Positions 45,326 to 54,469 are shown, numbered from the stretch's first letter. The stretch is 64,000 bases of DNA from an uncultured Bacteroides sp. (GCF_910578895.1 NZ_CAJTSC010000007.1:22026-86025); one strand, 5' to 3'. The notes: generated by a model from the letters alone, not told the origin. Numbers and translations: made by a program.

Positions 45326-46843
45326 TTATTTGTTACTTTCATTCGGCTCTACTTGCGAACCGGGAGCATCCAGCTCGTGTTGCGGGATGGGCCATACGAA
45401 CATCGCATCGTCCTTCTCCACCTTCAGGCTGCTGCCGTTTGCCAGCGACTGTGCCTGCGGCTTGCGCTCGAAACCTTTGTGCCAGCGCTTCAGGTCGTGC
45501 AGGCGGAAGCCCTCCATGTAGAGTTCCTTCACACGTTCCTCCTCAATAACGTCCATGGCGTTGCTTGCGCTCATGGGCGTTCCGCCGCCGTACGAAGAGT
45601 AACGTGCCAGACGCAGGGTAGTGATATCGGCGCCCGCCCTGCTATAATCCGGGTTCTCTTTCTGCACGTAAGCCTCTGCACGGATAAGGTACTGTTCCGA
45701 CAGGCGCAGCACTTTCGGCATGGATACGTGCGGGATGCGGTTGTTCATGAAGTTTTCGTTACCGAAGTATTTTATCAGCAACGGCCAAGTCAGCCCGTAG
45801 CTGGTAGTCATGTTCTGGAAGAAAGTGGTGACACGACCGTCCGCATTATCGTAGAGGTTGATGACCCACTCTGCCGGCACATAGTCCGGACGCAGGTTCA
45901 CGAAGTCGTAGTTGGCAAAGATTTGCCCCAGACGTCCGCCATACGAATTGATGGTGAAGCCCACCTGCCAGATGGTCTCTGTAGAGAGGTCGTTGGTCCA
46001 CATATATTTATAGTAGCTCACACCGTTCGAAATCTCCGACGTGCAGCTGGACAATTTGTATTTGCCGCTTTCGATTACTTTGGTGGCGTACTTGATGGCA
46101 TCGTCCCAATTCTTCATATACAACGCCACACGCGCACGCAGGGCGTATATCGTATATTCATTGAAATAGTAAGAGCTGTACAACGTTCCGGAGTAATCCT
46201 CTTCCAGTTCCAGCAGCTCGGCAGCACGGTCCAGGTCTTCGAGGATAAAGGCGTAAGAGTCTTTCAGCGACGCACGCACCATCGGCTCGCCCTCGCCCTT
46301 ATAGTGGCGGGTAAGGATTACACCCAGCTCGCCGGCAGCGTCTTCCTCGCTCTCGTATGCCTTGCAGAAGAGTTTCACCAGTTCCGAGTAGGCAAGCGCA
46401 CGCGCGAAATAGGCTTCGCCGCAGCATTGGTCCAGATTGTCCAGGTCTTTATCGTCCGTGGTATTACGGCGCACGTTGTCCACCCTGTCAAGCAAGAAGT
46501 TGCAACGGTTGATGACGTCGTAGAGTGTGGCATACACGCCTTCGATGTCGGTATTGGTGGGCTTGATGTCCTTCCACCGCCAGATGTCGCCGTAAATGTT
46601 CGTATTGCCGTTCACCCCATACACAAAGTCGGTCTGCAGGTCGGGCAGCAGCGTCAGGTTGCCGGAGTAGAGGTAACCGCTCTTGAAGGCATCGTAGATA
46701 CCGATGACAAACTGGTTAACATCGTCCACCGTCTGAATCGCCTGGTCGAAGGGCATTTCATCCTCCGGCATCTTGTCCAAGCAGGAACCGAGCGAGCATG
46801 CCACAGCGACCAACATGATATAGTTTCTGAATTTCTTAATCAT
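45326..46843 (-). CDS. SusD/RagB family outer-membrane lipoprotein (peptide-type locus)
   Basis: The 505-residue lipoprotein (lipobox CSLGSC) has the family start CLDKMPEDEMPF, ARALAYSELVKLFCKAYE near residue 130, the central TPR-like part, and the end LSEQYLIRAEAYVQ and ERVKELYMEGFRLHDLKRW near 425-455. It forms the lid on SusC and captures the substrate. Compared with the first SusD of this window it is clearly a separate type. Its gene is separated from SusC by 102 bp that carries short tandem repeats. Confidence 0.95.
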   Translation of the reverse strand: MIKKFRNYIMLVAVACSLGSCLDKMPEDEMPFDQAIQTVDDVNQFVIGIYDAFKSGYLYSGNLTLLPDLQTDFVYGVNGNTNIYGDIWRWKDIKPTNTDIEGVYATLYDVINRCNFLLDRVDNVRRNTTDDKDLDNLDQCCGEAYFARALAYSELVKLFCKAYESEEDAAGELGVILTRHYKGEGEPMVRASLKDSYAFILEDLDRAAELLELEEDYSGTLYSSYYFNEYTIYALRARVALYMKNWDDAIKYATKVIESGKYKLSSCTSEISNGVSYYKYMWTNDLSTETIWQVGFTINSYGGRLGQIFANYDFVNLRPDYVPAEWVINLYDNADGRVTTFFQNMTTSYGLTWPLLIKYFGNENFMNNRIPHVSMPKVLRLSEQYLIRAEAYVQKENPDYSRAGADITTLRLARYSSYGGGTPMSASNAMDVIEEERVKELYMEGFRLHDLKRWHKGFERKPQAQSLANGSSLKVEKDDAMFVWPIPQHELDAPGSQVEPNESNK

Positions 46844-46860
46844 TGTTTCTTATTTGTTTT

Positions 46861-46893
46861 AGTTGACAAGTTGACGAGTTAACGAGTTGACGA
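46861..46893. repeat. short tandem repeats between SusC and SusD
   Basis: AGTTGACAAG, TTGACGAGTT and AACGAGTTGACGAG overlap to give about three and a half copies of a 10-base motif AGTTGACGAG. A run of CTTGT(C/T)(C/T)ACTT repeats follows at 46901-46940. Copy number could vary by slippage. Confidence 0.55.
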
Positions 46894-46945
46894 GGCTTTT
46901 CCTTGTTCCCTTGTCTACTTGTCCCTTCTCCCTTGTCTACTTAAT

Positions 46946-49882
46946 TTAGAATGAAACTTCAACACCCAGTGTAAACTGGCGTGAAGCCGGATATTGTGCT
47001 CTGTAGATATTGCTTGCCACTTCCGGGTCCAATCCCTGGAAACCGGTGAAGGTCAGCAGGTTCTGTCCCTGCAAATAGATGCGGGCAGCGGTGAAGAAGT
47101 TGCTCTTCTTCAGCAGCGCCTGCGGAAGCGCGTAGGCAAGTGTCAGGTTCTTGAGCCGCAGGAATGAAGCGTTTTCGAGGAAACGGTCGTCAAGCTCGGC
47201 AGTCACGCCGTAGCGGGGAATATCCGTGATGTCGCCCGGCTTCTTCCAGCGGTCGTACAGCAGGCGTTTGGACTGGTTGTATGAGCTGTACAATCCGTTG
47301 CTCTCTTCGAAGAAACGGTCGTTGTTCATCACCCAGCGGTCTGCCATCCAGCTGAATTGCGCGGAGAGCGAGAGCCCTTTCCAGGAGAGCGTGGTGCCGA
47401 AACCGCCCGCCCACGGCGAGGTAAAGGTTTTTCCGGTCATCACTTTGTCTTCTTCGCGGAACTCGGTGGTGAGCTCGCCATCCTTGGTGTACCACAGGGC
47501 GTCACCGTTGGCGGGATTCACGCCGGCATAACGGTTCAGGAAGAATTCGTTCACCGGATGTCCTACGATGTATTTCAGTCCGGTAGTGGAGTTCACGTAT
47601 TCCTGCACGCCGTTGTACAGTTCCACCAGCTTGTTCTTATTATAAGATACGTTGGCATTGAGGTTCCATACAAAGTCCTTGGTACGGATCACATCGCCGT
47701 CTATCGTCACTTCGACACCACGGTTTATCATGGCACCGATGTTGTCCCAATGGAACCCTTCGCCGCTGATGGCATACGATTCGGGCACGAGCATCAGCAT
47801 GTTGGTGGTCTTCTTGTGGTAGAAGTCGACGTTCAGGTTGGCACGGTTGAAGAAACCGAGGCGTACACCCACGTTGTTGGACCATGTCTGCTCCCAGCCC
47901 AGCTCTTCGTTGCCGCTCTGCTTGGGATAGATACCCGCCTGGTCGTTGTAGTTCGGACCGCCCGCCACAAGTGCCAAGTGGTCGTAGTTGGGTATTTCCG
48001 AGTTACCCGAAGTACCGGTGCTGAGCGCTATCTGCGCACCTGTCAGCCATTCGATGTCTTTCAGGAAAGCTTCGTTCTTGATGTTCCACATGAATCCCAA
48101 CGACCAGAACATACCCCAACGGTGGTCCTTACCGAAACGTGAAGAGGCATCAGTACGGGCTGCCATTTCCGCGTAATACAAATCCTTGTAGTTGTATTCG
48201 CCACGGAAGAAGAACGACAGGTAGGAGTAAGAGTTATTGGAATCCGCCCACGAAGAGGCACGCGTACCCGAAGTCACGTTCGTCAGCTTGTCGTTGCCTT
48301 GTCCACGGGTCACGACCTGGAAGCCGGTGGACTGGAAGTCTACCGCCTCCTGTCCCAGCAGGAAGTTGAGCGAATGGTTGTCGTTCACCTCCCAACGGTA
48401 GTTTACGGTAGTGGTCTCGCTCAGTGTCAGGGCGTCCGAAGTGTTGCGTCCGGCAGAACCCGAACCGGCATTGATGATATAGCTCGGGAAAGACTGCATG
48501 AATGCGGTGGAGTGCGAGTAGTCCGCACCGAATTGCGTACGGATGGTCAGGTTCTTTACGGGAGTGATGTCCGCAAATACGGTAGACAACACCTTGTATT
48601 TCTTATAAGTCACCGGATTGTTGTTCATCCACTCAATCGGGTTCTGCCCGGTTCCCTGCCACGTACCGTCGTTTTCGGATGCCAGCGAGCCGTCCTTGTT
48701 GTAGGGGCTCCAATAGGGGAGCATGAAACGCGAGCCCGAGATAGGCGTGTAGAGTGCCATGTCGCCCTCTTCAGCCTGCTGCACCTCTTCGTACGCAGCC
48801 ATGGAGCTGGTGCCTATCTTCAGCCAGTTGCTGGCTTTCACTTCGGCGTTGGTACGCATGTTGAAACGACGGAAAGAGGAACTCTGCGCAATACCGTCCT
48901 GGTCGTAGAAGCCGCCGGACACGTAGTAGTTCAAGCGGTCGGTGGCACGGTTCACGGAGAGCTCGTAATTCTGCAACGGCGCACGGTCGTTGAAAATCTC
49001 GTCTATCCAGTTGACGTTGGTACGCGACAGCAGCTCGTAGTCCTTGCCCTTGTCCAGACCGATTTCCTTTTCAAACTGGATGCGCTCGGGGGTGTTCATC
49101 ATCATCCACTTGTCCTGCGACGCCAGTTGCGAGAAACCGTACTGCGCGCGCAGCGTCACTTTTGCCTTGTCCATCGACAAACCGCGCTTGGTAGTGATGA
49201 CTACCACACCGTTCGCCGCACGGGCACCGTAGATAGATGTTGAAGAGGCATCCTTCAACACGGAGATAGACTCGATGTCGCCCGGGCTGATTGTGTTGAA
49301 ATCGGCGCTGGAGATGGGCACACCATCCAGAATGAACAACGGGGACGTGCCCGAGTTGATAGAGTTAGTACCGCGGATCTGGAATACGGCGGCTTTGCTG
49401 GGCTCTCCGGAGTTGGAGATAACCGACAAACCCGGTGTCTGTCCCTGCAACGCCTGGTCGAACCCGGCTGCCGGCACATTTTCCAGTTTTTCCGATTTTA
49501 CGGCAGATACGGCACCGGCGATTGTTCCTTTCTTGCGGGTTCCGTACGCCACTACCACCACTTCGTCTATCAGCTCGGAGTCGGGCGCCAGGCGGACATT
49601 GAGCGTGCCTGTCCGGGCGGTGACTTCGTGTTTCTGCGATTGCATACCGATGTACGAGAACAGCAAGGTAGCTTTTGCCGTACCTTTAATCTCAAGACTG
49701 TAGTTACCGTCAATGTCGGTCACTACACCATTTGTGCTTCCTTCCTGTAAAATAGACACACCAATCAGCGGTTCATTATCCTCTTGGGAAATGACCTTAC
49801 CTTTCACAAAAAAACTTTGTGCGAAAGCAGACTGAACGGTCAATAATACAAGAAAGACAAACCAAAGAATTGATTTTCTCAT
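46946..49882 (-). CDS. SusC/RagA family TonB-dependent transporter (peptide-type locus)
   Basis: The start at 49882 (MRKSILWFVFLVLLTVQSAFA) gives a signal peptide; an upstream frame to 49966 has none. The 978-residue protein has a carboxypeptidase-D-like domain about 23-100 (VKGKVISQEDNEPLIGVSIL), the TonB-box region LIDEVVVVAYG near 105, a plug with FQIRGTNSINSGTSPLFILDG in segments, and a barrel ending FTLGVEVSF. It is the first gene of a long operon that includes SusD, DUF4843, LRR lipoproteins and an S8 protease. Uptake of peptides rather than glycans is inferred from that company. Confidence 0.95.
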   Translation of the reverse strand: MRKSILWFVFLVLLTVQSAFAQSFFVKGKVISQEDNEPLIGVSILQEGSTNGVVTDIDGNYSLEIKGTAKATLLFSYIGMQSQKHEVTARTGTLNVRLAPDSELIDEVVVVAYGTRKKGTIAGAVSAVKSEKLENVPAAGFDQALQGQTPGLSVISNSGEPSKAAVFQIRGTNSINSGTSPLFILDGVPISSADFNTISPGDIESISVLKDASSTSIYGARAANGVVVITTKRGLSMDKAKVTLRAQYGFSQLASQDKWMMMNTPERIQFEKEIGLDKGKDYELLSRTNVNWIDEIFNDRAPLQNYELSVNRATDRLNYYVSGGFYDQDGIAQSSSFRRFNMRTNAEVKASNWLKIGTSSMAAYEEVQQAEEGDMALYTPISGSRFMLPYWSPYNKDGSLASENDGTWQGTGQNPIEWMNNNPVTYKKYKVLSTVFADITPVKNLTIRTQFGADYSHSTAFMQSFPSYIINAGSGSAGRNTSDALTLSETTTVNYRWEVNDNHSLNFLLGQEAVDFQSTGFQVVTRGQGNDKLTNVTSGTRASSWADSNNSYSYLSFFFRGEYNYKDLYYAEMAARTDASSRFGKDHRWGMFWSLGFMWNIKNEAFLKDIEWLTGAQIALSTGTSGNSEIPNYDHLALVAGGPNYNDQAGIYPKQSGNEELGWEQTWSNNVGVRLGFFNRANLNVDFYHKKTTNMLMLVPESYAISGEGFHWDNIGAMINRGVEVTIDGDVIRTKDFVWNLNANVSYNKNKLVELYNGVQEYVNSTTGLKYIVGHPVNEFFLNRYAGVNPANGDALWYTKDGELTTEFREEDKVMTGKTFTSPWAGGFGTTLSWKGLSLSAQFSWMADRWVMNNDRFFEESNGLYSSYNQSKRLLYDRWKKPGDITDIPRYGVTAELDDRFLENASFLRLKNLTLAYALPQALLKKSNFFTAARIYLQGQNLLTFTGFQGLDPEVASNIYRAQYPASRQFTLGVEVSF

Positions 49883-50333
49883 CCTTGTCTTTAAATTATT
49901 ATTGATTAAGATTTGAATTGATAAATAGTTGCTATATGTAGAATCCGGATACAACCCATCCCTCAACGTGCTATTTCGTCACGTTTCTTCACGTTTCTCC
50001 AAACAAGGGAAAGGCTATATATTTTAATGTGTTTCATCTTTTTTAGCCGAAAATAGAATCCGTTATATAATGGTTGCAAAGATATTAAATAAGTGCCAGC
50101 ATCCTTGTTAAAACAGCAAATAATTATGCTATAAATTGCAAGTTTATAAATACCCGGACAATCAAACAATAGAAAAAAGACAGGCTTTCAGGGGATATCC
50201 CTTAAAAAAAGAGAGGTAATAAAGCGTACAACAGGTAAAAGTGACAAAGAATGATGTTAATCTGTTAGTATAAATACACAGGGTTAAAAAAAGTTATACC
50301 CCCGAAGGCGAAAAGGGAAGAGCCGGAATGCCG
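49883..50333. other. intergenic region upstream of the second SusC
   Basis: It carries the SusC promoter box and a leader of ~190 bases. No regulator gene, repeat or RNA structure of note was seen; the stretch is strongly A/T-rich. Confidence 0.5.
50077..50084 (-). promoter_or_regulatory. -7 box of the second SusC operon
   Basis: TATCTTTG on the minus strand is an exact TAnnTTTG match, about 195 bases before the SusC start, leaving a long untranslated leader. Confidence 0.6.
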
Positions 50334-51296
50334 TCATTGCCTTTTCCACAAACCGAGGTCGCAGGAGGCTTCCACCTGCTTCTCCACATCATCGGGCAGG
50401 GCAGGGAAGAAATCGATGCCGGTGATGCGTTCCACCTCGTCCACACTGTTGACGTAGGCGTCCAGCGGATGGTTGCCCGCCGTATTTTTATAGATAAAGC
50501 CGATTGCCTTGGGCGGCGTACTGCTTGTGCAGAGTATCACTTTGAAGAAGGCTTCGGGCACGGTGACCTTGTGCTTCCTGCCGATAGTGCGGTGCTTCTG
50601 CCGGTAGAGTACAGGACCGCAGACGATATAGATTTTCCCTTCCCTCCGTGCCCACAGGCGGCATGCCTCTTCCAGTTCCTTCCAGTCGCCCCGGTTCAGG
50701 TTGTGGTTCTGGGGGCAGATATTGGTCATGTAGAAACTCTCCTGCATGGCTTTCCAGTGCCAACGGTTGTCACCGGCAGGACACATGTGCCCGCGGTCCA
50801 TGCCGCAACGTTTGTAGTCGTCGGTGGTCACCGCCTGGCTTTCGGGCAGGTCGGGGTCGGGCAGGAACTTGTCGGTGCGGCTTTCGCGCTCCACCAGTTT
50901 TTCGGGAGTGAGTTCCCATGCCACCCAGTTCGGTATCTTGTGCTCACGGTTGTAAGAGACGGTATACCCCTTGCGGTGCAGCACCTGCTCGGGCACGTTT
51001 TCCAGCGGTGCCGGCAGCAGGACATTCCCGGCTGTTCCGGCGACTCCGGTGCGGTCGGGGAGTGCCTTCGCCTGCCGGACGGTGGCCGTTGCCCGTCCGG
51101 CGGGCTTCTTCGCTGCGGTGGCAGGCTTCTTCTCCGCAACAACGGCCTGTTGCGTAGCGGCATGCCGCCTGTTGCGCAACGCATCGGCTATAGGTTCGTG
51201 GAAGGCGACCGCAAGACACACCAGCACTATCAGGAGAATCAATCCGTCCGACTGTCTTCCCGATGCCTTTCTCCTGCCGCTTCTTCTCTTTGCCAT
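50334..51296 (-). CDS. DNA/RNA non-specific endonuclease (NUC1 family), membrane-anchored or exported
   Basis: The start at 51296 (MAKRRSGRRK) was chosen because it precedes a basic stretch and a hydrophobic helix (LILLIVLVCLAVAF, residues 19-32), typical of a signal anchor. A low-complexity Ala/Lys linker covers about 45-90. The NUC1 domain has DRGHMCPAGDN with the catalytic His (H170), and NHNLNRGDWKELE near 197-209 with the metal-binding Asn. These enzymes cut DNA and RNA without sequence preference. It lies 46 bp behind the SulP gene and may share its transcript. Confidence 0.92.
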   Translation of the reverse strand: MAKRRSGRRKASGRQSDGLILLIVLVCLAVAFHEPIADALRNRRHAATQQAVVAEKKPATAAKKPAGRATATVRQAKALPDRTGVAGTAGNVLLPAPLENVPEQVLHRKGYTVSYNREHKIPNWVAWELTPEKLVERESRTDKFLPDPDLPESQAVTTDDYKRCGMDRGHMCPAGDNRWHWKAMQESFYMTNICPQNHNLNRGDWKELEEACRLWARREGKIYIVCGPVLYRQKHRTIGRKHKVTVPEAFFKVILCTSSTPPKAIGFIYKNTAGNHPLDAYVNSVDEVERITGIDFFPALPDDVEKQVEASCDLGLWKRQ

Positions 51297-51342
51297 AACG
51301 ATGCTTTTATTTGAATGGTTTCCGCATAACTTCCCGGCCAGC

Positions 51343-53022
51343 CTACTCCGCCAGCTTGCGCGCCCGCTCCAATGCCACGTTGATGTTGGGGCAGATATTC
51401 TCCTCGCCCAAAAGCGCGTAGAAACTTGCCTTCTCCAACACACGGTGCACATTGGGGTTCACGCCCGAGAGCACGACCGTTATCTTCTCCTTCTGCGACA
51501 TGCGGCACAGGCTTTCCAGGTTGTGAATGCCCGTGGAGTCGATGAAAGGAACTTTACGCATGCGGATGACGCGCACTTTGGGGCGATCGCCCAGCTGCGC
51601 CATCACCTCTTCAAACTTCGTGGCGATGCCGAAAAAGTAAGGACCGTTGATTTCGTACACCTCCACGCCTTTCGGAATCATAAGATGCTCTTCGCTGACT
51701 GCGATGTCCGACTCGGCATTCGGGTCTATCTCGTCCTTGATGACCGATATCTCGGTAGTCTCCATGACACGGCGCATGAAAAGCACGCAGGCGATGACCA
51801 GCCCCACTTCGATGGCTACGGTCAAGTCGAAGATGACGGTCAGGAAGAATGTGATCAGCAATACGGTGACATCCGATTTCGGGTTCTTCATCAACGCCTT
51901 GAACACGCGCCAGCCACTCATGTTGTAAGACACGACCGCCAGCACGCCCGCCAGGCATCCCATCGGGATGTATTGCGCCAGCGGCATCAGCAGCAGCAAA
52001 ATGAGCAGCAGCACCACCGCATGCACGATGCCCGCCACGGGCGACTTGCCGCCATTGTTGATGTTCGCCATGGTGCGGGCGATGGCACCTGTGGCAGGAA
52101 TGCCGCCGAAGAGCGGCGTAACCATGTTGGCAACGCCCTGCGCTATCAGCTCCGTGTTCGAATCGTGCCTGTCGCCGATGACACCGTCTGCCACGGTGGC
52201 GGAGAGCAGAGACTCGATGGCACCCAGGATGGCAATGGTGACGGCAACGGGAAACAGGTTCTTGACCGCCTCCCAATCCAGCGCCGGCATCACGGCATCG
52301 GGCAGTTCCGCCTTGATGCTGAAACGGTCGCCGATGGTGTCGATGGTATCGATGCCCCCATACACCTTCATCAGCCAAACGGCAACGGTCACCACGATGA
52401 TGGCGACAAGCGAACCGGGAATCTTCTTCGAGAACCTCGGCGTGACGGCAATGATAAGGATGCTGGCCATGCTGACAAGCGTGTTCCACCAGTTGACGCT
52501 ATCGAAATGGCGGAAATAGACCAGCCACTTCCCGATGAAGTCGCCCGGCACCTTCTCTCCGCCGAAGCTCAGCCCGAAGATGTCCGCAATCTGAGTGGTG
52601 AAAATAGTGACGGCGATGCCGCTCGTGAAACCCACTATGATGGGATAGGGGATGAACTTGATGACCGCCCCCAACTTGAACACCCCCAGCAGGATGAGGA
52701 TGACGCCCGCCATCAGCGTGGCGACAATCAGTCCCGCTTCGCCATACTGCTGGATGATGCCGTAGATAATGACGATGAACGCACCGGTAGGTCCGCCTAT
52801 CTGGACTTTGCTTCCCCCCAGCAGGGAGATGATGAAACCGGCGATAATGGCGGTGATGATGCCTTTTTCAGGCGATACGCCTGATGCGATACCGAACGCG
52901 ATGGCAAGCGGCAAGGCAACGATACCTACGATGATACCCGCCATCAGGTCTGCCATAAAGAGGTCTTTCGAGTAGTTTTTTAGAGCCGTGTACAGTTTCG
53001 GCTTGAATTCGAACGCTTTCAT
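51343..53022 (-). CDS. SulP family anion transporter with STAS domain
   Basis: The 559-residue protein has about ten to twelve transmembrane helices (from DLMAGIIVGIVALPLAIAFG near residue 25 to about 410), with the SulP core GPTGAF and a C-terminal STAS domain (about 430-555; FIDSTGIHNLESL near 515 is the STAS phospho-site-like loop). SLC26/SulP carriers move sulfate, bicarbonate or dicarboxylates; the ion cannot be assigned from the sequence. It is located in the inner membrane. The next gene is a nuclease on the same strand. Confidence 0.95.
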   Translation of the reverse strand: MKAFEFKPKLYTALKNYSKDLFMADLMAGIIVGIVALPLAIAFGIASGVSPEKGIITAIIAGFIISLLGGSKVQIGGPTGAFIVIIYGIIQQYGEAGLIVATLMAGVILILLGVFKLGAVIKFIPYPIIVGFTSGIAVTIFTTQIADIFGLSFGGEKVPGDFIGKWLVYFRHFDSVNWWNTLVSMASILIIAVTPRFSKKIPGSLVAIIVVTVAVWLMKVYGGIDTIDTIGDRFSIKAELPDAVMPALDWEAVKNLFPVAVTIAILGAIESLLSATVADGVIGDRHDSNTELIAQGVANMVTPLFGGIPATGAIARTMANINNGGKSPVAGIVHAVVLLLILLLLMPLAQYIPMGCLAGVLAVVSYNMSGWRVFKALMKNPKSDVTVLLITFFLTVIFDLTVAIEVGLVIACVLFMRRVMETTEISVIKDEIDPNAESDIAVSEEHLMIPKGVEVYEINGPYFFGIATKFEEVMAQLGDRPKVRVIRMRKVPFIDSTGIHNLESLCRMSQKEKITVVLSGVNPNVHRVLEKASFYALLGEENICPNINVALERARKLAE

Positions 53023-53152
53023 TTTTTATTTTCAGAAACTTGTTTTTTACCTATAAGGAGTTATCCGCAAAGAGACGCCCCTTTTGAAAAGAGGGTGCAA
53101 AATTACGTAAAATAATACAAACAGTTATCATTGTCCCGCTCTTTTTGTCCTT

Positions 53153-53360
53153 GGCGCGCACGGCTTTTTCATTAAAAGGAGTCAGGGGAGTTAAAAGGAG
53201 TTATCAGCCGCCAGGTCGGCTTGGAAGTTAAAGCCGATACTTCTATAACAATGTCATACAAAAGAGTATCGGCTCTAACTCCTTTAACGACTACCAACGA
53301 AGCGATACGAAGGGGTAACTCCTCCAACTCCCCTAAATGTAAAAGCCGTGTCCGGCGCGC
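53153..53360 (-). repeat. inverted-end repeat, copy C (about 208 bp), left of rubrerythrin
   Basis: The outer ends are inverted: GGCGCGCACGGCTTTTTCATT at the left (split: GGCGCGCACGGC, TTTTTCATT), and GCGCGCCGGACACGGCTTTT read from the right. Between them are GGAGTT-type heptads and the palindrome GCCGATACT/AGTATCGGC around TATAACAATGTCATAC. Most of it is the reverse complement of 54167-54370. Confidence 0.8.
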
Positions 53361-53485
53361 TTTTGAGGACACGGCAGACACTCCGGAGGCATTGCCGCCG
53401 CTGCACGGCGGATAAAAAAGAAAAATCGCGCAGGTGTCCTGAACATAATCGGTGCACGGGTTGTTAAGTAATAAAAACTTATTTG

Positions 53486-53493
53486 TACTTTTG
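53486..53493 (+). promoter_or_regulatory. -7 box of rubrerythrin
   Basis: TACTTTTG fits TAnnTTTG, 87-94 bases before the ATG. A peroxide or oxygen operator was not recognised. Confidence 0.6.
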
Positions 53494-53579
53494 CCTTGCC
53501 GGCAAACGGAATACGAAAACCTATAGCGGAATACGAACAATATATATATGTAATCACATTAACCAATTAAAACAAAATT

Positions 53580-54158
53580 ATGAGCAAAAGCATCAAAGGA
53601 ACTCAGACAGAAAAGAATCTGCTGACTTCATTCGCCGGTGAATCACAAGCAAGAATGCGTTACACCTACTTCGCAAGCGCGGCAAAGAAAGAGGGCTACG
53701 AACAAATCGCCGCCATCTTTACCGAAACGGCGGACCAGGAGAAGGAACATGCCAAACGTATGTTCAAGTTCCTGGAAGGCGGCATGGTGGAAATCACCGC
53801 CTCTTATCCCGCAGGCGTCATCGGCAGCACACTGGAAAACCTGCAGGCGGCGGCAGCAGGCGAGCATGAAGAGTGGTCGCTGGACTATCCCCACTTTGCC
53901 GACGTTGCCGAGCAGGAAGGCTTCCCCGCAATCGCCGCCATGTATCGCAATATCTCCATTGCCGAAAAAGGGCACGAAGAGCGTTACCGCGCTTTCATCC
54001 GCAACATCGAGACCGCTTCCGTTTTCGCCAAGGAAGGCGAGGTGGTATGGCAGTGCCGCAACTGCGGTTACATCTACACGGGCAAGGAAGCGCCCGAGAC
54101 GTGTCCCGCCTGTCTGCATCCGCAGGCTCACTTCGAGGTGAAGAAAGAAAATTATTGA
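53580..54158 (+). CDS. rbr: rubrerythrin
   Basis: The 192-residue protein has a ferritin-like diiron domain (about 1-145) with EKNLLTSFAGESQARMRY at its start and ETADQEKEHAKRM near 53-65, plus EKGHEERYR near 126, giving the EX2H-type ligands. A C-terminal rubredoxin domain has two pairs of Cys in CRNCGYIY and CPACLHPQAHFE. Rubrerythrin reduces hydrogen peroxide in the cytoplasm of anaerobes. It is transcribed alone and is bracketed by two inverted copies of the same repeat (C and D). Confidence 0.96.
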   Translation: MSKSIKGTQTEKNLLTSFAGESQARMRYTYFASAAKKEGYEQIAAIFTETADQEKEHAKRMFKFLEGGMVEITASYPAGVIGSTLENLQAAAAGEHEEWSLDYPHFADVAEQEGFPAIAAMYRNISIAEKGHEERYRAFIRNIETASVFAKEGEVVWQCRNCGYIYTGKEAPETCPACLHPQAHFEVKKENY

Positions 54159-54166
54159 AAAGCGAC

Positions 54167-54370
54167 TCCCGGGAATTACGGGAGTTACAGGAGTTAGAAG
54201 GAGTTAAAGGGAGTTAGAGGAGTTAGGGCCGATACGCTTGTGCATGACATTGTTATAAAAGTACCGGCTTCAACTTCCAAGCCGGCTTGGCGGCCGATAA
54301 CTCCCTTTAATTCCTTTAACTTCTTCATCAAATGCAAGAACCGGACATCCAAACGATAAAAAGCCGTGGC
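54167..54370 (+). repeat. inverted-end repeat, copy D (about 204 bp), right of rubrerythrin
   Basis: It carries GAGTTAGGGCCGATAC, TGACATTGTTATA, GGCTTCAACTTCCAAGCCGG and AACTCCCTTTAATTCC in the same order as the reverse complement of copy C. It ends AAAAAGCCGTGGC, the counterpart of the GCACGGCTTTTT end. The left end is less clear, with five GGAGTTA heptads 9-10 bases apart (54181-54229). By eye the inner ~120 bases agree at well over 80%. Confidence 0.8.
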
Positions 54371-54420
54371 TAAACAGGAAAATAGTTGCAAAATAAATAT
54401 AATTTAAATTACAAAAACAC

Positions 54421-54428
54421 TACTTTTG
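54421..54428 (+). promoter_or_regulatory. -7 box of the TM2-DUF2752-DUF4870-M48 cluster
   Basis: TACTTTTG fits TAnnTTTG, 42-49 bases before the TM2 gene start. Confidence 0.6.
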
Positions 54429-54469
54429 TATCCGGAATAACTAATCATACTAAAAAACAATAAACTATT

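Larger units (their letters stand above)
53023..53579. other. divergent region between SulP and rubrerythrin
   Basis: It holds repeat copy C (53153-53360) and the rubrerythrin promoter box at 53486. The rest (53361-53480) shows nothing recognisable. Confidence 0.55.

Noticed and set aside
45314..46882. Long open frame on the plus strand opposite the second SusD (522 codons)
   Set aside because: Antisense shadow of a clear SusD gene with His/Val-rich nonsense composition.
49882..49966. Upstream extension of the second SusC by 28 residues
   Set aside because: The extension lacks a signal peptide start, while MRKSILWF gives a proper one.
50971..52884. 637-codon plus-strand frame opposite the nuclease and SulP genes
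   Set aside because: His/Asp-rich shadow of two well-supported genes on the other strand.
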